Shown: positions 25,030-36,800, counted from the stretch's first letter. The stretch is DNA of 50,607 bases from Candidatus Obscuribacter sp. (GCA_021772095.1 JADYXR010000138.1:1-50607), one strand, 5' to 3'. Notes: generated by a model not told the origin, from the letters alone. Made by a program: numbers and translations.

Positions 25030-26877
25030 TCAAGCCGCATTCGGAATATTAATCCAGAAAGTCGTCCCCGTCGTCTCCTCTGACAGCAAACCGACACTGC
25101 CACCATGCTGCTGAATGATTGCTCGACTCAGTGCCAGCCCGAGCCCGAGACCGGTGCCCTCGCGCAGGGCGGGCAACGAGATCTGTTGGAATCTTTCAAA
25201 GATCGTCTCGACCTGTTCGTCTGGGATTCTAAGAGTGGGAACGTTCAAGCGAATCTCAATCGCGCTCTGTGCAGTTGTGGTGGTGTCGATGGTGATGGTC
25301 TCGCCTTGAGGCGTCAGGCGAATGACGGATGAAAGCATTTTGGTCAGCGCTTGCGTGATGCGCTCCGGGTCGACTAGCGCCCGTTCTTCAGCACCTTCGA
25401 AGTGCAAAAGCACATCGGCCGCGTCGATTGTGTTGGCCATCGCCTCGACAGCTTTGTCGATCACGTCCTCGATTTCACAATCGGATTTTACCAACTCTAA
25501 TTTGTTTGCCTCCAATTTTTCGAGGTCGAGCAAGTCGTTAATCAGCATGATCACTTCATCTGTTTGACTGCCGGCATATTTAAGGTCGCCTGCAATTTTC
25601 TCATTGGAGCTGCCAAACACCCCCATCTCCAGCAGTTCTAAGAACATCGAAACCGAAGACAATGGCGTTCTCAATTCGTGGCTCACCATGGCAACGAATG
25701 CCTGGCGCAGCTTTTCCATCTCGTGTCGTTCTGAAACATCCAGAGCCATTGCCAGAAAATGTTGTTTGCCTTCGTACGAAACATCAGCAATCGAAAATTC
25801 GACGGGAATGGTGCCTTCGTCCTTTCGCTTCGCTGTGAGTTCGACTACATGTCCGTCGGATCTCTCAACTAGCCAGTCGAACAAGTCACCATCTATGGTG
25901 CCGCGCGTACTGAATAAATTAGCAAGCGGAACCGATGTCAAATCATCCTGGTCAAAACCAAGCGCATCGGCAATTTTTGGATTGGCAAATTCAATGCGCC
26001 CTCTGCCATCGATGATGAGAAGACCAGCCGGCATCTGAGAAATCATCGACAGTACTGAGTTTTCACTAGAACGCAACAACGCCTCCTCGCCTTGCATTGT
26101 CGCCACCATCTTGTGAAACGAGTTGTCCAGTATGTCGATTTCATCACGCCCGTTCATTGGTGGATGAAGCGATTCTCCATCCTTCAATCGTTGGGAGTTG
26201 TCCGTAAGAATATCCAGTCGTTTCACGATGCCATTTATAAATATCCACATCAGAAGCACAATGAGCACGTTCAAAACCGCGCCACCAACAAGTATCCCCG
26301 ACTGTTGTTGTAACTTCTCGGCTTGCAGTTGCGGCGCGTTGGTTTCGAGCGCGCGCTCCTCGCTCATAAAAGCCATGTGATCGTGAACCAGCTCTTCGAT
26401 GCACGGCTGCAAAGCTATGCGCTGCTTCATACCGAATTTCACGGCGTCCAGTCGTGATTCTGTATCAGCCGCAGCTTTCATACTCTCAAGTATTCCGAGA
26501 CCGACTTCGACATTCTTATTTATTTTTCCGAGCAACGCAGACTGGTTGGGCTGGGCTTTTACTTCGGTTTTAAGCCAGGCAAGCGACTCACGAATTCCGT
26601 CGCGCGCATCCGTATAATTTTTGAGAAAAACCGGACCTTTAGGTTCATCTTTAAAAAACGCGTATTTCCCGACTTTATCACCAGCTTCGTACATCTGGGA
26701 CAGCAAGCGGCTGGCGCGGTCAATGATTTGTTTGGTAACTCCCTGTTTTCGTGATTCATGCTCCGCCTGATCGAGCAGATAGAAATTCGCGCCGATGAAC
26801 ACTCCTTGAAAAACGAGGAGCAAAGTCATCAGGAGAAACCCTTTCTGTCCCAACTTAAGCCCGGGCAACATAAACAC
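25030..26877 (-). CDS. Membrane histidine kinase with intact His box but degenerate ATP site
   Basis: The 615-residue protein has membrane helices near residues 12-34 and 192-218 flanking a helical periplasmic sensor of about 160 residues. A HAMP-like linker, a PAS domain (about 270-385), HisKA and an HATPase domain follow. The H box MVSHELRTPL is intact, with His400. In the ATPase domain the N box reads KMLSSVIRLTP, with Ser where the catalytic Asn belongs, and the DxGxG box is replaced by VPTLRIP. The FERF and GTGLGLGLALSR boxes remain. It should accept phosphate but may not bind ATP normally. It follows its paralogue with no gap and lies three genes into the response-regulator operon. Confidence 0.9.
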   Translation of the reverse strand: MFMLPGLKLGQKGFLLMTLLLVFQGVFIGANFYLLDQAEHESRKQGVTKQIIDRASRLLSQMYEAGDKVGKYAFFKDEPKGPVFLKNYTDARDGIRESLAWLKTEVKAQPNQSALLGKINKNVEVGLGILESMKAAADTESRLDAVKFGMKQRIALQPCIEELVHDHMAFMSEERALETNAPQLQAEKLQQQSGILVGGAVLNVLIVLLMWIFINGIVKRLDILTDNSQRLKDGESLHPPMNGRDEIDILDNSFHKMVATMQGEEALLRSSENSVLSMISQMPAGLLIIDGRGRIEFANPKIADALGFDQDDLTSVPLANLFSTRGTIDGDLFDWLVERSDGHVVELTAKRKDEGTIPVEFSIADVSYEGKQHFLAMALDVSERHEMEKLRQAFVAMVSHELRTPLSSVSMFLELLEMGVFGSSNEKIAGDLKYAGSQTDEVIMLINDLLDLEKLEANKLELVKSDCEIEDVIDKAVEAMANTIDAADVLLHFEGAEERALVDPERITQALTKMLSSVIRLTPQGETITIDTTTTAQSAIEIRLNVPTLRIPDEQVETIFERFQQISLPALREGTGLGLGLALSRAIIQQHGGSVGLLSEETTGTTFWINIPNAA

Positions 26878-28746
26878 CTACTTGGATACTTTTGGTATCG
26901 GAAGCTTGAACCAGAAACTACTGCCTTTGCCCTCCTCGCTATCGACACCAATTGTGCCACCATGCTCTTCGATGATTGCCTTACAAATTGCCAGTCCTAA
27001 GCCGGTTCCACCCTTCTTCTTGGCGTCATTTGCTTCCACTTGCTGGAAGCGCTCAAAAACAGCACTAATGTGAGACGGCGGAATACCTCTGCCGCGATCG
27101 ATCACTTTGATCACAACAAACGACTCCTGTGGTGTGTCAATCGCAATCGTCACACTACTGTCCGGAGGTGAGTATTTGATCGCATTCGACAGGAAATTGA
27201 TTAATACCTGAACAATGCGATTTGAATCGGCAAACAAGGCGCAGTCCGCGGCTTCAACTTCGATCTCGACTTTGTGTTGTTGAGCGAAAACCGAAACAGC
27301 GCTCACTGATTTATCGATTATCGGTTGAAGCGAACACCAGCGAGCTTCGATGTCGATCCGCCCCGCTTCCAGTTTTTCGAGATCGAAAAGATCGTTCAGC
27401 AATAGAATCAAGCGCTCGATATTGTCGCTCGCTCGTATCGATTCTTTGTTGATTTTTTCGGATGTCTCACCATACTCGCCACCTGACAAACGATTCAAAA
27501 ACGCTTTCACATTAGCGAGTGGATTACCTAACTCGGTGCTTACCATGGTGACGAAGGACTGACGCAAATTGCGCACAGCGATGCGTTCTGTGGCATCTAA
27601 TATGATCGCCAACTTGCGATTTTGCTGCCCAAACTCCACTTCAGCTAGCGCAAAATCAATTGGAAATTCCTCGCCCGACTTGCGCACCGCATTCAGTTCC
27701 ACGATGTGGCCAATGGCGCGCTCGGCAAGACCCGCCATCAGCCGAGTAGAACCTTGTGACTTAGCTGAGCCCAGCAGCTTTGACAGGTTTTTGTTCAACA
27801 ACTCATGCGGTTCGTAACCAAACGACTGCTCGATCGATCCGTTAAACAATTCAATCGTTCCGACTTTATTAATTAGAAGCAATCCAATCGGAGCGCGCTC
27901 GATAATCATCCGCAATCGTCGCTCGCTGTCCTTAAGCAGATCCTCTTCGGCTCTCACTTTCACGGCAGTATCATGGAAGACAGAATCGACCTCTGCAGGT
28001 TCATCACTTCCACCAACTGGTGCGTTCAATGGCAAACCATTTTTCAACCGCCCTGTGTTATCAACAATAATGTTAAGTCTTCGGGTGACGCGAACGATAA
28101 AAAACGCGCCCAGCAAAATGCACAGAGCCGCATTGGTAATCAAGCCGAAATAAAGCGCCCTCCGGAACTCCTCGCGCTGCTTCCGTTCTATTTCTGGTGC
28201 CTCGTTATCAATCTGGCGAGCGGAATCAATCAGTTTGTTCAGGTCACCGATTAGTCTATCGGCGTGTTGAACAATTGTTTTACGACCTTCACGCCAAGCT
28301 TGCATCGCTTCAGCTTGAGGCAAATTCTCGGACTCTTTATGAATTTTGACTATGACCGGCAAACAGATGCTCATGTTGTCCTGAATGCGCTTGAGCAACT
28401 TCATTTCATTGGGGCGACCTTTGAGGTTTTTGTTCAACCATTTCATGATGCCGGGAATTTCGTCCTTCGACGTTTGATACCGCTGTGTCGCGTCAGTTCC
28501 ATGCGTTGTCGTAAATTTCCCAACAGCATCCCCGGTGTCATAAACCAAGAGCATCAATTGAGTGGCTTTCGAAATCACCTGTCGAGCATTACCAAGACGG
28601 CGAGCTTCTTTCTCAGCGTTATTGCAGAGTTCGCGAAGCGTCCAAACAAAAGCCAACTCCGAAACAAGCAGCACCGCCAGCAGTATCATACTCTGCTGCC
28701 TCAAACCAAACGAATTTTTACTCCTGACTCTACCTGACGGGGTCAA
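26878..28746 (-). CDS. Membrane histidine kinase with intact ATP site but no phospho-accepting His
   Basis: The 622-residue protein has the same order as its downstream paralogue: membrane helix, helical sensor, membrane helix, HAMP-like linker, PAS (about 275-390), HisKA and HATPase. The ATP site is complete: NFLSNAIKYSP (N box), DRGRGIPPSH (G1), FERF (F box) and GTGLGLAICK (G2). The H box reads MVSTELGNPL, with Thr404 at the position of the phosphorylated His. The base sequence confirms ACC at that codon. It can probably bind and hydrolyse ATP but cannot autophosphorylate on the usual site. It overlaps the response regulator by four bases and abuts the other kinase. Confidence 0.92.
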   Translation of the reverse strand: MTPSGRVRSKNSFGLRQQSMILLAVLLVSELAFVWTLRELCNNAEKEARRLGNARQVISKATQLMLLVYDTGDAVGKFTTTHGTDATQRYQTSKDEIPGIMKWLNKNLKGRPNEMKLLKRIQDNMSICLPVIVKIHKESENLPQAEAMQAWREGRKTIVQHADRLIGDLNKLIDSARQIDNEAPEIERKQREEFRRALYFGLITNAALCILLGAFFIVRVTRRLNIIVDNTGRLKNGLPLNAPVGGSDEPAEVDSVFHDTAVKVRAEEDLLKDSERRLRMIIERAPIGLLLINKVGTIELFNGSIEQSFGYEPHELLNKNLSKLLGSAKSQGSTRLMAGLAERAIGHIVELNAVRKSGEEFPIDFALAEVEFGQQNRKLAIILDATERIAVRNLRQSFVTMVSTELGNPLANVKAFLNRLSGGEYGETSEKINKESIRASDNIERLILLLNDLFDLEKLEAGRIDIEARWCSLQPIIDKSVSAVSVFAQQHKVEIEVEAADCALFADSNRIVQVLINFLSNAIKYSPPDSSVTIAIDTPQESFVVIKVIDRGRGIPPSHISAVFERFQQVEANDAKKKGGTGLGLAICKAIIEEHGGTIGVDSEEGKGSSFWFKLPIPKVSK

Positions 28747-29420
28747 GTTTTATTCTCCGTCTGAAAAATAAACCCTACTCCGTGCTTTGTGTGGATGTAG
28801 ATTGCCTCGGGATCCAGTTTTTTTCGCAAACGTTTCATCGTGCTCTTTGTCGCTTCCAGTGTCGATTCCGACTCCGAAGACCAGACCCGATTCAAGAGTT
28901 CCTCAGTACTAAAAACACAGTTAGGATGACGCATCATGAATTCTAACAACTGAAATTCTTTGGGAAGTAGAACTATTGCTTGCCCAGCCAAACTGACCTT
29001 ACGATTTTTGGGATCAACAACCAGATCGCCTGCGCGCAATTGATTGTCTTGAACTTCTTGCGGTCGGCGCAGCAATGCGCGGATGCGCGCGGTCAGCTCT
29101 TTGACACTGAATGGTTTCGTCAGATAATCATCAGCGCCACTATCCAGACCCATCTCTTTGTCTTCGACAGAATTTTTTCCAGTCAGCATGAGAACCGGTG
29201 CGGCACCACCGGCGGCGCGGTATTCCTGCAACAGTTCAGGCCCGGTCGCATCGGGTAACTGCCAATCCAAAATGATAAAATCGAACACCGGATCGGCGAG
29301 TTTTCTCCGAGCTTCGGCCCCATCGTAGGCTATTTCGCAAAGGTATTTTTCGAAAATTAGAGACTGGAAAACCAGGTTGACCAACCCCTTATCATCGTCG
29401 ACGAGTAGAATCATTGTCAT
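28743..29420 (-). CDS. OmpR-family response regulator
   Basis: The 225-residue protein has a receiver domain with the phosphorylated Asp52 (IILDWQLPD), the acidic pocket VDDD at 7-10, the LTGKN Thr/Lys region and DDYLTKPF. A winged-helix DNA-binding domain follows (LLPKEFQLLEFMMRHPNCVF, TMKRLRKKLDPEAIYIHTKHGVGFIF). It is the first gene of the three-gene operon with the two histidine kinases and is their likely partner. The receiver is close to that of the regulator-kinase fusion at 46232-47851, with nearly identical LTGKN and DDYLTKPF regions. No clear ribosome binding site precedes either ATG (29420 or 29414). Confidence 0.95.
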   Translation of the reverse strand: MTMILLVDDDKGLVNLVFQSLIFEKYLCEIAYDGAEARRKLADPVFDFIILDWQLPDATGPELLQEYRAAGGAAPVLMLTGKNSVEDKEMGLDSGADDYLTKPFSVKELTARIRALLRRPQEVQDNQLRAGDLVVDPKNRKVSLAGQAIVLLPKEFQLLEFMMRHPNCVFSTEELLNRVWSSESESTLEATKSTMKRLRKKLDPEAIYIHTKHGVGFIFQTENKT

Positions 29421-29437
29421 ATCGCAGATGGTACCAC

Positions 29438-30529
29438 TTAATTTTCGCCCGACCGCAATAACTTCCTGCTTTTCAGCGTCATGCTCGCGGAGCCATCGAG
29501 CGAGTCATATGAAACTTCGCCGTGCACTGGATCCAACGCCACATTCGTTATCTGCATAGTCAGCCTGTCTCGACCTGATTTGAACGGCTCCGTTGCGTAA
29601 TAAGTTTCTTCGCCCTCGTGATTTCGATACTGCTGAATTTGCCAACCATTGTTCATAAACGCCGCAGTAAATGCGCCGTCGTTTGCTTCGACATAGATAT
29701 TTCCAGTGATTGGATCGATGACTAAACCACTGAGAATGAAAAATTTAAACGAGCCGCCGCCGTTGCGCAACGATAAAATCGTGTCGTCGCGACCTTCTGC
29801 GTTTTGAATGCTGCTACCATCCGACATCGTGATTACAAGCGGCGTTACGCGATTGAAATAAATCGTCCACAGATGATTTCCCTGGGCAGATTGCACAGTG
29901 AGTTCTTCTGTTTCGGTGTCGTCTTCAGCGGTGTCGTCGTCGTCCGTGGCCTTGCTGTCTTGTTCCTCAAAAACATCATCCTGATCTTCGACTTCTTCGT
30001 CTTCGTCCTCAGCGTCATCGTCATCGTCGTCGTCATCCTCCTCGACGTCATCAACTTCTTCATCGTCATCTTCGACATCTGAATCGTCGTCGTCATCGTC
30101 CTCGTCCGATTCGATGTCTTCTTGATCGTCGTCATCAGATCCTGAATCACCCGAACTGGCATCATCGTCTTCATCCGGGTCTAAGTCTTCTGCATTATCA
30201 TCATCGTCGCCATGATCCGGATCTAAATCTTTTGGACCCGCTTCACCACGCTCCACATCTCCAGAGACAACTTCATCGTCGTCATCAAAATTTAAACGTT
30301 CTGACCTAACATTTTCTACATTTCTATTTATATGATTGGCATTCCCGAAGTCCCCAATCACCTGCTCAGCAGTCGGAATGCGCTCCGCAACCATTGTGGG
30401 CGGTTTAATCTCCAAAACATCAGGCGGCAACAAATCAGACGCTCGACCGAATACAGAGCTAATTCCGCTGGAACGCCCCTGTTTCAGACTGTCTATGTAC
30501 TTGCGATAACGCTGCAAATGCTCCGACAT
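29438..30529 (-). CDS. Acidic protein with an Asp/Glu-rich central region
   Basis: From the ATG at 30529 (MSEHLQRYRKYI, preceded by gaagg) the product is 363 residues; a longer frame from a TTG at 30670 has no binding site. A central stretch of about 128 residues (roughly 81-208) is almost entirely Asp and Glu and must be disordered and strongly negative. The last 140 residues look like a folded beta-rich domain with Trp, Phe and Gly (QGNHLWTIYFNRV, PITGNIYVEANDGAF). No signal peptide or family is recognised. It ends 18 bases before the response regulator start and is divergent from the giant gene, whose N-terminus is strongly basic. Confidence 0.75.
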   Translation of the reverse strand: MSEHLQRYRKYIDSLKQGRSSGISSVFGRASDLLPPDVLEIKPPTMVAERIPTAEQVIGDFGNANHINRNVENVRSERLNFDDDDEVVSGDVERGEAGPKDLDPDHGDDDDNAEDLDPDEDDDASSGDSGSDDDDQEDIESDEDDDDDDSDVEDDDEEVDDVEEDDDDDDDDAEDEDEEVEDQDDVFEEQDSKATDDDDTAEDDTETEELTVQSAQGNHLWTIYFNRVTPLVITMSDGSSIQNAEGRDDTILSLRNGGGSFKFFILSGLVIDPITGNIYVEANDGAFTAAFMNNGWQIQQYRNHEGEETYYATEPFKSGRDRLTMQITNVALDPVHGEVSYDSLDGSASMTLKSRKLLRSGEN

Positions 30530-30685
30530 GGCACCTTCGGAATCATCGTCTGGGTCTTCGATTTCAGTAGTCAAACAGGCTCTCCTTGCGCCGGAATGGC
30601 GTTTATCTACAGGCGCCTCGGGGGAACATAGAGTGGACGATTTACCCTTTATGCCCCGAAATTGATCCAATTCTTGCGTAACGTC

Positions 30686-30720
30686 CTTGTATCCCTTTCA
30701 CTTTCGCGTAGGGATACAAG
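30686..30720. promoter_or_regulatory. 11-bp inverted repeat between the divergent acidic and giant genes
   Basis: Arms cttgtatccct (30686-30696) and agggatacaag (30710-30720) are perfectly complementary with a 13-base spacer. No T-run follows, so it is more likely an operator or leader hairpin than a terminator. It lies in the only intergenic space where promoters of both genes can be. Confidence 0.45.
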
Positions 30721-30861
30721 AACGGTGCAGGTATTCGGGACGACCAGCGAGTTTCTGAGAACTGGACGAAAGAGCCCAAAACAAATGCCATTTACTAGAA
30801 CAACTGATAAAAAACAACAGCGATTCACTAACCGCGAGTACTAACACGGAGTTTTTGCCGC

Positions 30862-33800
30862 ATGAGCAAGAAAGGGCCAGCAAAGAAGGGCGCAGATAAG
30901 CCTGCTGCACAAGAAGGGATATTAGCTCAAACAAAACATGCCCTGACGGAAGTTTATGGCAAAGTCAAATCCGCAGTACAGACGGCACAGCACCCACCGG
31001 CGGAAAAACCTCAAACGAAGAAGCCCGCGCCGGTAGAAAAACCCCGGGCAAAAGCTAAAGCCGAAACGGCCAAACCTGCCGAACATCGTCCCGCTGCAAA
31101 AAAACCAGCAGAACGGCCGGCCCAGGCAAAACATGGACAAGCGAAGGAAACAGTCCCGCGGGCAAAGGGCGATTCACAACCGCAACAAAGCAAAAAGCAA
31201 AGAGTCGGTGACTCGGCTGGGGCTAAAAAGCCGCAAGAGAGTGGTGCTAAGGCTAAAACAGCTGATACCCCTGCAAAGAAAAAAGCGCACGACCAGGCGA
31301 AAGCAAACGATTCTGCAACAAACAAGAAAAAGCCAGCCGAACAGGTTGAATCAAAAGAAACGAAAAATAAGCAGGGCAAGGAATCGCCGAAATCGATTGG
31401 GATCAACTTCAAAGATGTGACCGACTATTTTGGAGGCAAAAACGAATCAAAAACTGACAGCAAACAAGTTGAGAAGAAAGCAGAAAAACTACTTGATGAA
31501 TTCAAGCAAGAGGCAAAGCAGACTCTCAGCGCGGTCAAGAAGATCATCAAGCCGGTTGAGGAGAGTTTCAAAGCTTTAGGTAATGAACTGCATCGTCAGC
31601 AGAAGCATATAACCGATCTCCTGCCGCATGCCGAAGAGCCTCAGCGTAAGCCGCGTCAGATGAATACCGAGGAAGCAAAACGAGAAGAACGCATCGCAAA
31701 AATGAAGCCGGAAGATCGCGCTCGTTTTAAAGTCATACAGCACGAAGATCCCAAAACGCACGTCATTTACCAATACAACGCTAAAGGCCTGATTACCGAA
31801 ACCGAGACGTTAAATGGTCAGCGCAAAGAGATCGATTACAAACCCGGATCGAATGAGCCGACGAAGCTAAAGATCAGCCAGCTTGGTGGCGACCAGAAAA
31901 CGAACATCGAGTACAAGTCCGATGTTAATCATCGAATACTGGTTGACCAAAACACAGGAAATGCCAGAGTCGATTTCAAGCAGGTCACTCCTGAAGGCAA
32001 AGAGCAGAACGTGGAGGATCATTTCGGTGCCGACGGCACGAGAACCAAAATCCTTTCGCAGAAAGGACACAGACTTTCCAAGGAAATGCATGGGACTGCC
32101 GGTAAAGAAGTCAAAAAAATTGCGACCCTGAACTACCGCTACACTGATGAAAATAATAAGGACGTTCCTCCTGCAAAAATAAACGATAAGAGCAAATGCA
32201 CTGTCACACAGACTGACAGTCAGGGCGCTGCCAGGCACCAGTTTGGATTCGAATCACCGACTGCAGCAAAAGAATGGAAACCGAAAACGCAGATAGATAT
32301 CGGCCAGCCGAAGGAGGAAATCCCGGGCACGACTACTCAAAAAAGTGTCACCTATGATCTGACCAAAGGAAAAGAGCGAATTTCCGAAACAGATGTCACC
32401 ACAAAAATCGAAGGAGAAAACAAAACTCAGAAAACAGAAACGTTTAATTTCGATCTAGCGCAAATCAAAACCAAAGTATATGAAAGCGACGTCTCTATCC
32501 ACGCCGAAGGCGAAGTGGCTACGCAAACTACTGAAAACTTTGAGTACATAAACGGCAAAGCACAAAAGCTTTATCACAGCCAGGAAACTCTCGATCGGTC
32601 GACCGGTAGCTCCTCATCGGAAGAATTTTCTTATAGCAACGGCAAAGTGATTGCCAAAGATTTTTCGCGCAAAGAAGTGACCGACACCACCGGTGACACT
32701 AAGATTACAACTACGGCGATCCGAAAGGACAAGACCGTGCAACACCGCGAAGCCAGTTTCGACGGCACAGGAGTTGCTGTATCGCTGAAAAGCGAAGAGG
32801 GCGGACATAGTCTTTCTGTCAACTTCGGACCGGACGGTAAAGTCGCATCGACTATCGGAAAGCTCGACATTCTCCGGGATGGTAAACCAATTGCCACCGC
32901 TCGCCCGACCGCAGCAGAGAAAAAACGAGTTCAGGCTGAAATCGATACTCTGAGCGGCGATGCTGCCAGGATTATGAAGGAGCTGCATGATCGCTACGAT
33001 GTTAGAGCGCAGGTAAAGCAACAACGACACAATCCCACAGACGAAGCCACCGCGGACAAAACCTCGTCAACAGCGGTCCCGAATAAACCAGTTGAACTAA
33101 CATCGGATGACAGAACCAGACTAAAGGACATGGCTGCAAACCTGCGCCAACAAGCCGGTTATAACAACAATGTGTTCACATACGCAGACGGAAAGGCATT
33201 AGAAGAAATCCTTAGAGGATGCAAAAATCAAACAGAGATAAACGAACTCAAAAAACTTTATCGCATTGGCAGCAATGGTGAAGATCTCGAAAAGCAAATG
33301 GCCGCCTGCAAACATTTTCAAGGCTCGGGTGAATTCCTGCTCAAATCTTTGCTGACAAAAGATCCAGCGGAAGTGACGGCTCTGACGGTGCGTAGAATAC
33401 TGGAAGAACAACAAGAAACGACCGGCAGAAGCAATTGGGAAATCAATAATGATTTGCGAAAGTCATTAGCTCATTTAAACGGCGCGCAAATCGATGAGGC
33501 CGAGAAGGTTTTCCAGAAATTATTTCCTGACCAGGGCTCGATGGGAGGAGCAATTCTATCAAGCACGAAAGTTCCTCAGGAGATTAAAGATGCGCTTCCT
33601 TTCTACTTCAACGGCGTAGACAAGCTCAGTGAACGCGACAAACTAAAATTGGCTGATATCGCCCTAGAGTCTAAAAATCTGGACATGTTCAAAGAGGTGA
33701 CAGGACGATTCGACGAAAAAACTCGCACTGTCTTCAATGAGAATGACGACCGTCAAAAAAAGTTGAGCAAGATTTTTTCGGGTCAGCAACTTGAGCAAGC

Positions 33801-36800
33801 GAAGGCTGCGGCAAGCGGCGGAATCAGTGTAATTGTTCAGGAGATAAACGATAACAGTGGTGCCTGGACCAATCGCGAAGGAGTGAGAGGCGCGCTAAAT
33901 AAATTGACTGACGAACAACGGCGCCAATACTTGGAAGGCAAACATTTAGAGTATCGAGTCGAATCCACTCTGACAGATGACCAGAAAAATTCACTTCGTT
34001 TATATCAATCATTGCATGGCGAACTTTCAAAATGCGTGAGCACATCAACGGCTACAGGACTGGCTGAACTACAAGGATTTGAAGACAGCATCGCGCTGAA
34101 GGGCGGCGGTCTGGTCTCCAACATTTCGCAAGGCGCAGGCTACATGTACAACACAGGCGCTCAGGAGCAACTGGATAAAATCGCCAACATGAGTGAAAGC
34201 GATTGGCAGAAGTTGAATGACTATGTGAAAGGCACGCATGGACCAGGTCATAGCGAGTATCGTCAGCAACTGGAACAAACGCTTCGCGACATGCAAGGCT
34301 ATCGAATTCAGGACAAAGAGATCAAAAAAATCCTGACTTTATACGACAAAAAAATGGGCGCAGATTCGTTTACGCAGAGTAAATTGAGTGGACAAAAAGA
34401 TGTGCTCGATGTGCTCTATAGCCAGCGCGGCTATATCACAAACGATCGCAGCGCGGCTCTCGACGCGATTTCTAACATGACGCCGGATGAGCAAGTCCGC
34501 TATAGAACCGACGCCAAGTACCAAAAACAAGTGAATGCAGAGCTGGAGCACTTCACGCAAATAACTGGCAAAAGTCACGCATATGAGCAAGCCCAACGTA
34601 TGCTCAATATGTACAAATCTGATGACAGTGGTGTTCTCGCTCAATTCAGAACAATCAACAATATGCCGGAGCAAGAAAGACGGCAGTTGGGACAGAACGA
34701 GAAAGCCCTCAAAAACTTGGAAGACAGCATCAAAACGATGACTGATATCGAGTCACGAAGTGCGGCTCAACGCATGTTGACACAGCTTCGCGATGGTCGA
34801 CAACCGGAGATGTTGGATGTTTTCGGCAAACTGTCCGCACAGCAATCGCAGTGGGTTGGTGATCCGCGTCAAACGGTAAAAGCGATGGAAGATGCGTTCA
34901 AAGATGATCCATCACTTTTCAAGAGAATACAAAACCCACTAACGCCCGAAGATCGCAAACTTAGCGCCCAGTTTAAAGAAATATCCAACGCTGCGCTCGG
35001 ATCAAAGAGCATTTATGCCGACAATTTGCTCAACAGCAAAGATGGTCGACTTCCTCTCGAGCAAAAGTTGCAGATGCACAAAGGAGTGTTTTGGAACGAT
35101 CGGCAAGGCATGCTAAACGACATTGCCAATGCATCTCCGGAAGAGTTGCAGCTTTTGAAGGATAAGACTTCAAAACTTCGCAAAAATGTGGACCGCGCTC
35201 TCGACGACTGGCGGGAAGGTGTTTACGGAATAACCGAAAGCGACAAAGGGCAACGACAAGTAATCGAAAATGTTTTGCGAACGGGCAAACTCGAAACCCA
35301 CGACAAAATCCGATCGTACGTTTTGGACACGGGCTACTCATCTAACATTATGGAGCTTTTGCACACTACGCCTCCAGACAAACTGGACAAACTCTGTGAT
35401 GATTATTCGAAAAATTATCACAAAGATCTTCGTTCTGAATTGATAGCAAAACTAGGCAAGAAAGACGCTGCCGAAGCACTAAATTTGTTGTACAAACCAA
35501 CCAGTGCGGAGGATTTGCGTCGACACATACTGGACCAGTATCTCGACAGTCGCTCCGGATTCGGCAGCTATTTTGCCGACAACATTGGACGCAGCGGGAC
35601 TGGCTATCAGCTCGACAACAGCATCAACCAGATTGAAAACATAATCGCAGACGCGAATAAATCAGGGAAGCCACTTACCCCCGAACACGAGCGCTTGCTA
35701 TTGAGCACCGTCAATGGTGCCGTGGAAACGTTCACAAAAGACCTGACAAATTTCAAGGAATCGAAAGCGGCTTGTGCGGAATACACAGCCACCACAGTCA
35801 TGGCTGCGCTTACTGTTGTCGGTGCAGTCGCAACAGGCGGTGGCTCTGTGGTTGTTCAAGGCGGGCTGGCCGCAGCCAATACAACGCAGTCGCTCAGCCG
35901 CGGAGCGCGAGGGCTTCAATGCTTACAAAAAAGCTTGTCCTTCGCGCAATCGGCGCAGGGAGACGCCTTGATCAACTGTGGTCTGCAAATGACGATGATG
36001 GGAAATGATTATGACCTTTCATCAATTCCAACTGATCTAACGGTCGGCTTTGTATCAGGAAAAATGTTTGAACTCGCCGGTCCGGTCCAGGCTGGTCGCA
36101 TGATGCGCCTGGGCGACGGCACGGCCCAAATGACATCGGAATTAGCCTGCACCACAATTTTCAAAGACGAGGCACTCGGCCTAACCAGAGCAATTACCAC
36201 TGAACAAGGTCAAAAAATTTTTCAATCTACATTAAAACGCGAGGTCGCCAAATCGATTAACGAAGCCATGTTGGTGGGCGGACGGGAACTCGCACCCAAC
36301 GCGTTGCGAGCAGCCACTGGTAAAGCTTTACGTGAATCAGTCGAGCACGAATTAAAACAAAATGCCGGAAAGATCACCAAACAAGAATTAGAGAACCGAG
36401 TTCAAAAACAGCTAACTAAACTGGCTGAAGAACAAATAGGTCCGCAAGCCCTGCGCGAGATGAAAGAAGGCGTAGAAAGAGAAGTGCGACAAAATGCTTC
36501 GAAACTGGTGCCGAAAAAATTAGTTGACGAACAGATAGAACGAACAATTAATCACCAGCTAGCCGAAGTAGCAGCCGGCAGCTGCGAACGAGTCCTGGTC
36601 AGCTCTCTGGACCACGCCGGTCAACAACAAGGTAAGAACATAATCAAAGGACTCCTCGAATTTTCCGGTGACCAGGCTCCAATATTAACGCGATTTTTGA
36701 GAGGCATGGGCATGTCGGGGATGGGAGGCGCAATTGGTGGCACAGGCACCGGAATCATGCAAGGCTTGATTCAGTGGGACAAAACCAAGTCGTTCGAAGA

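Noticed and set aside
29804..30174. Frames on other strands within the acidic gene
   Set aside because: Long runs of GAT/GAC codons leave the other frames open; the resulting Val/Ile- or Met/Thr-rich products are artefacts.
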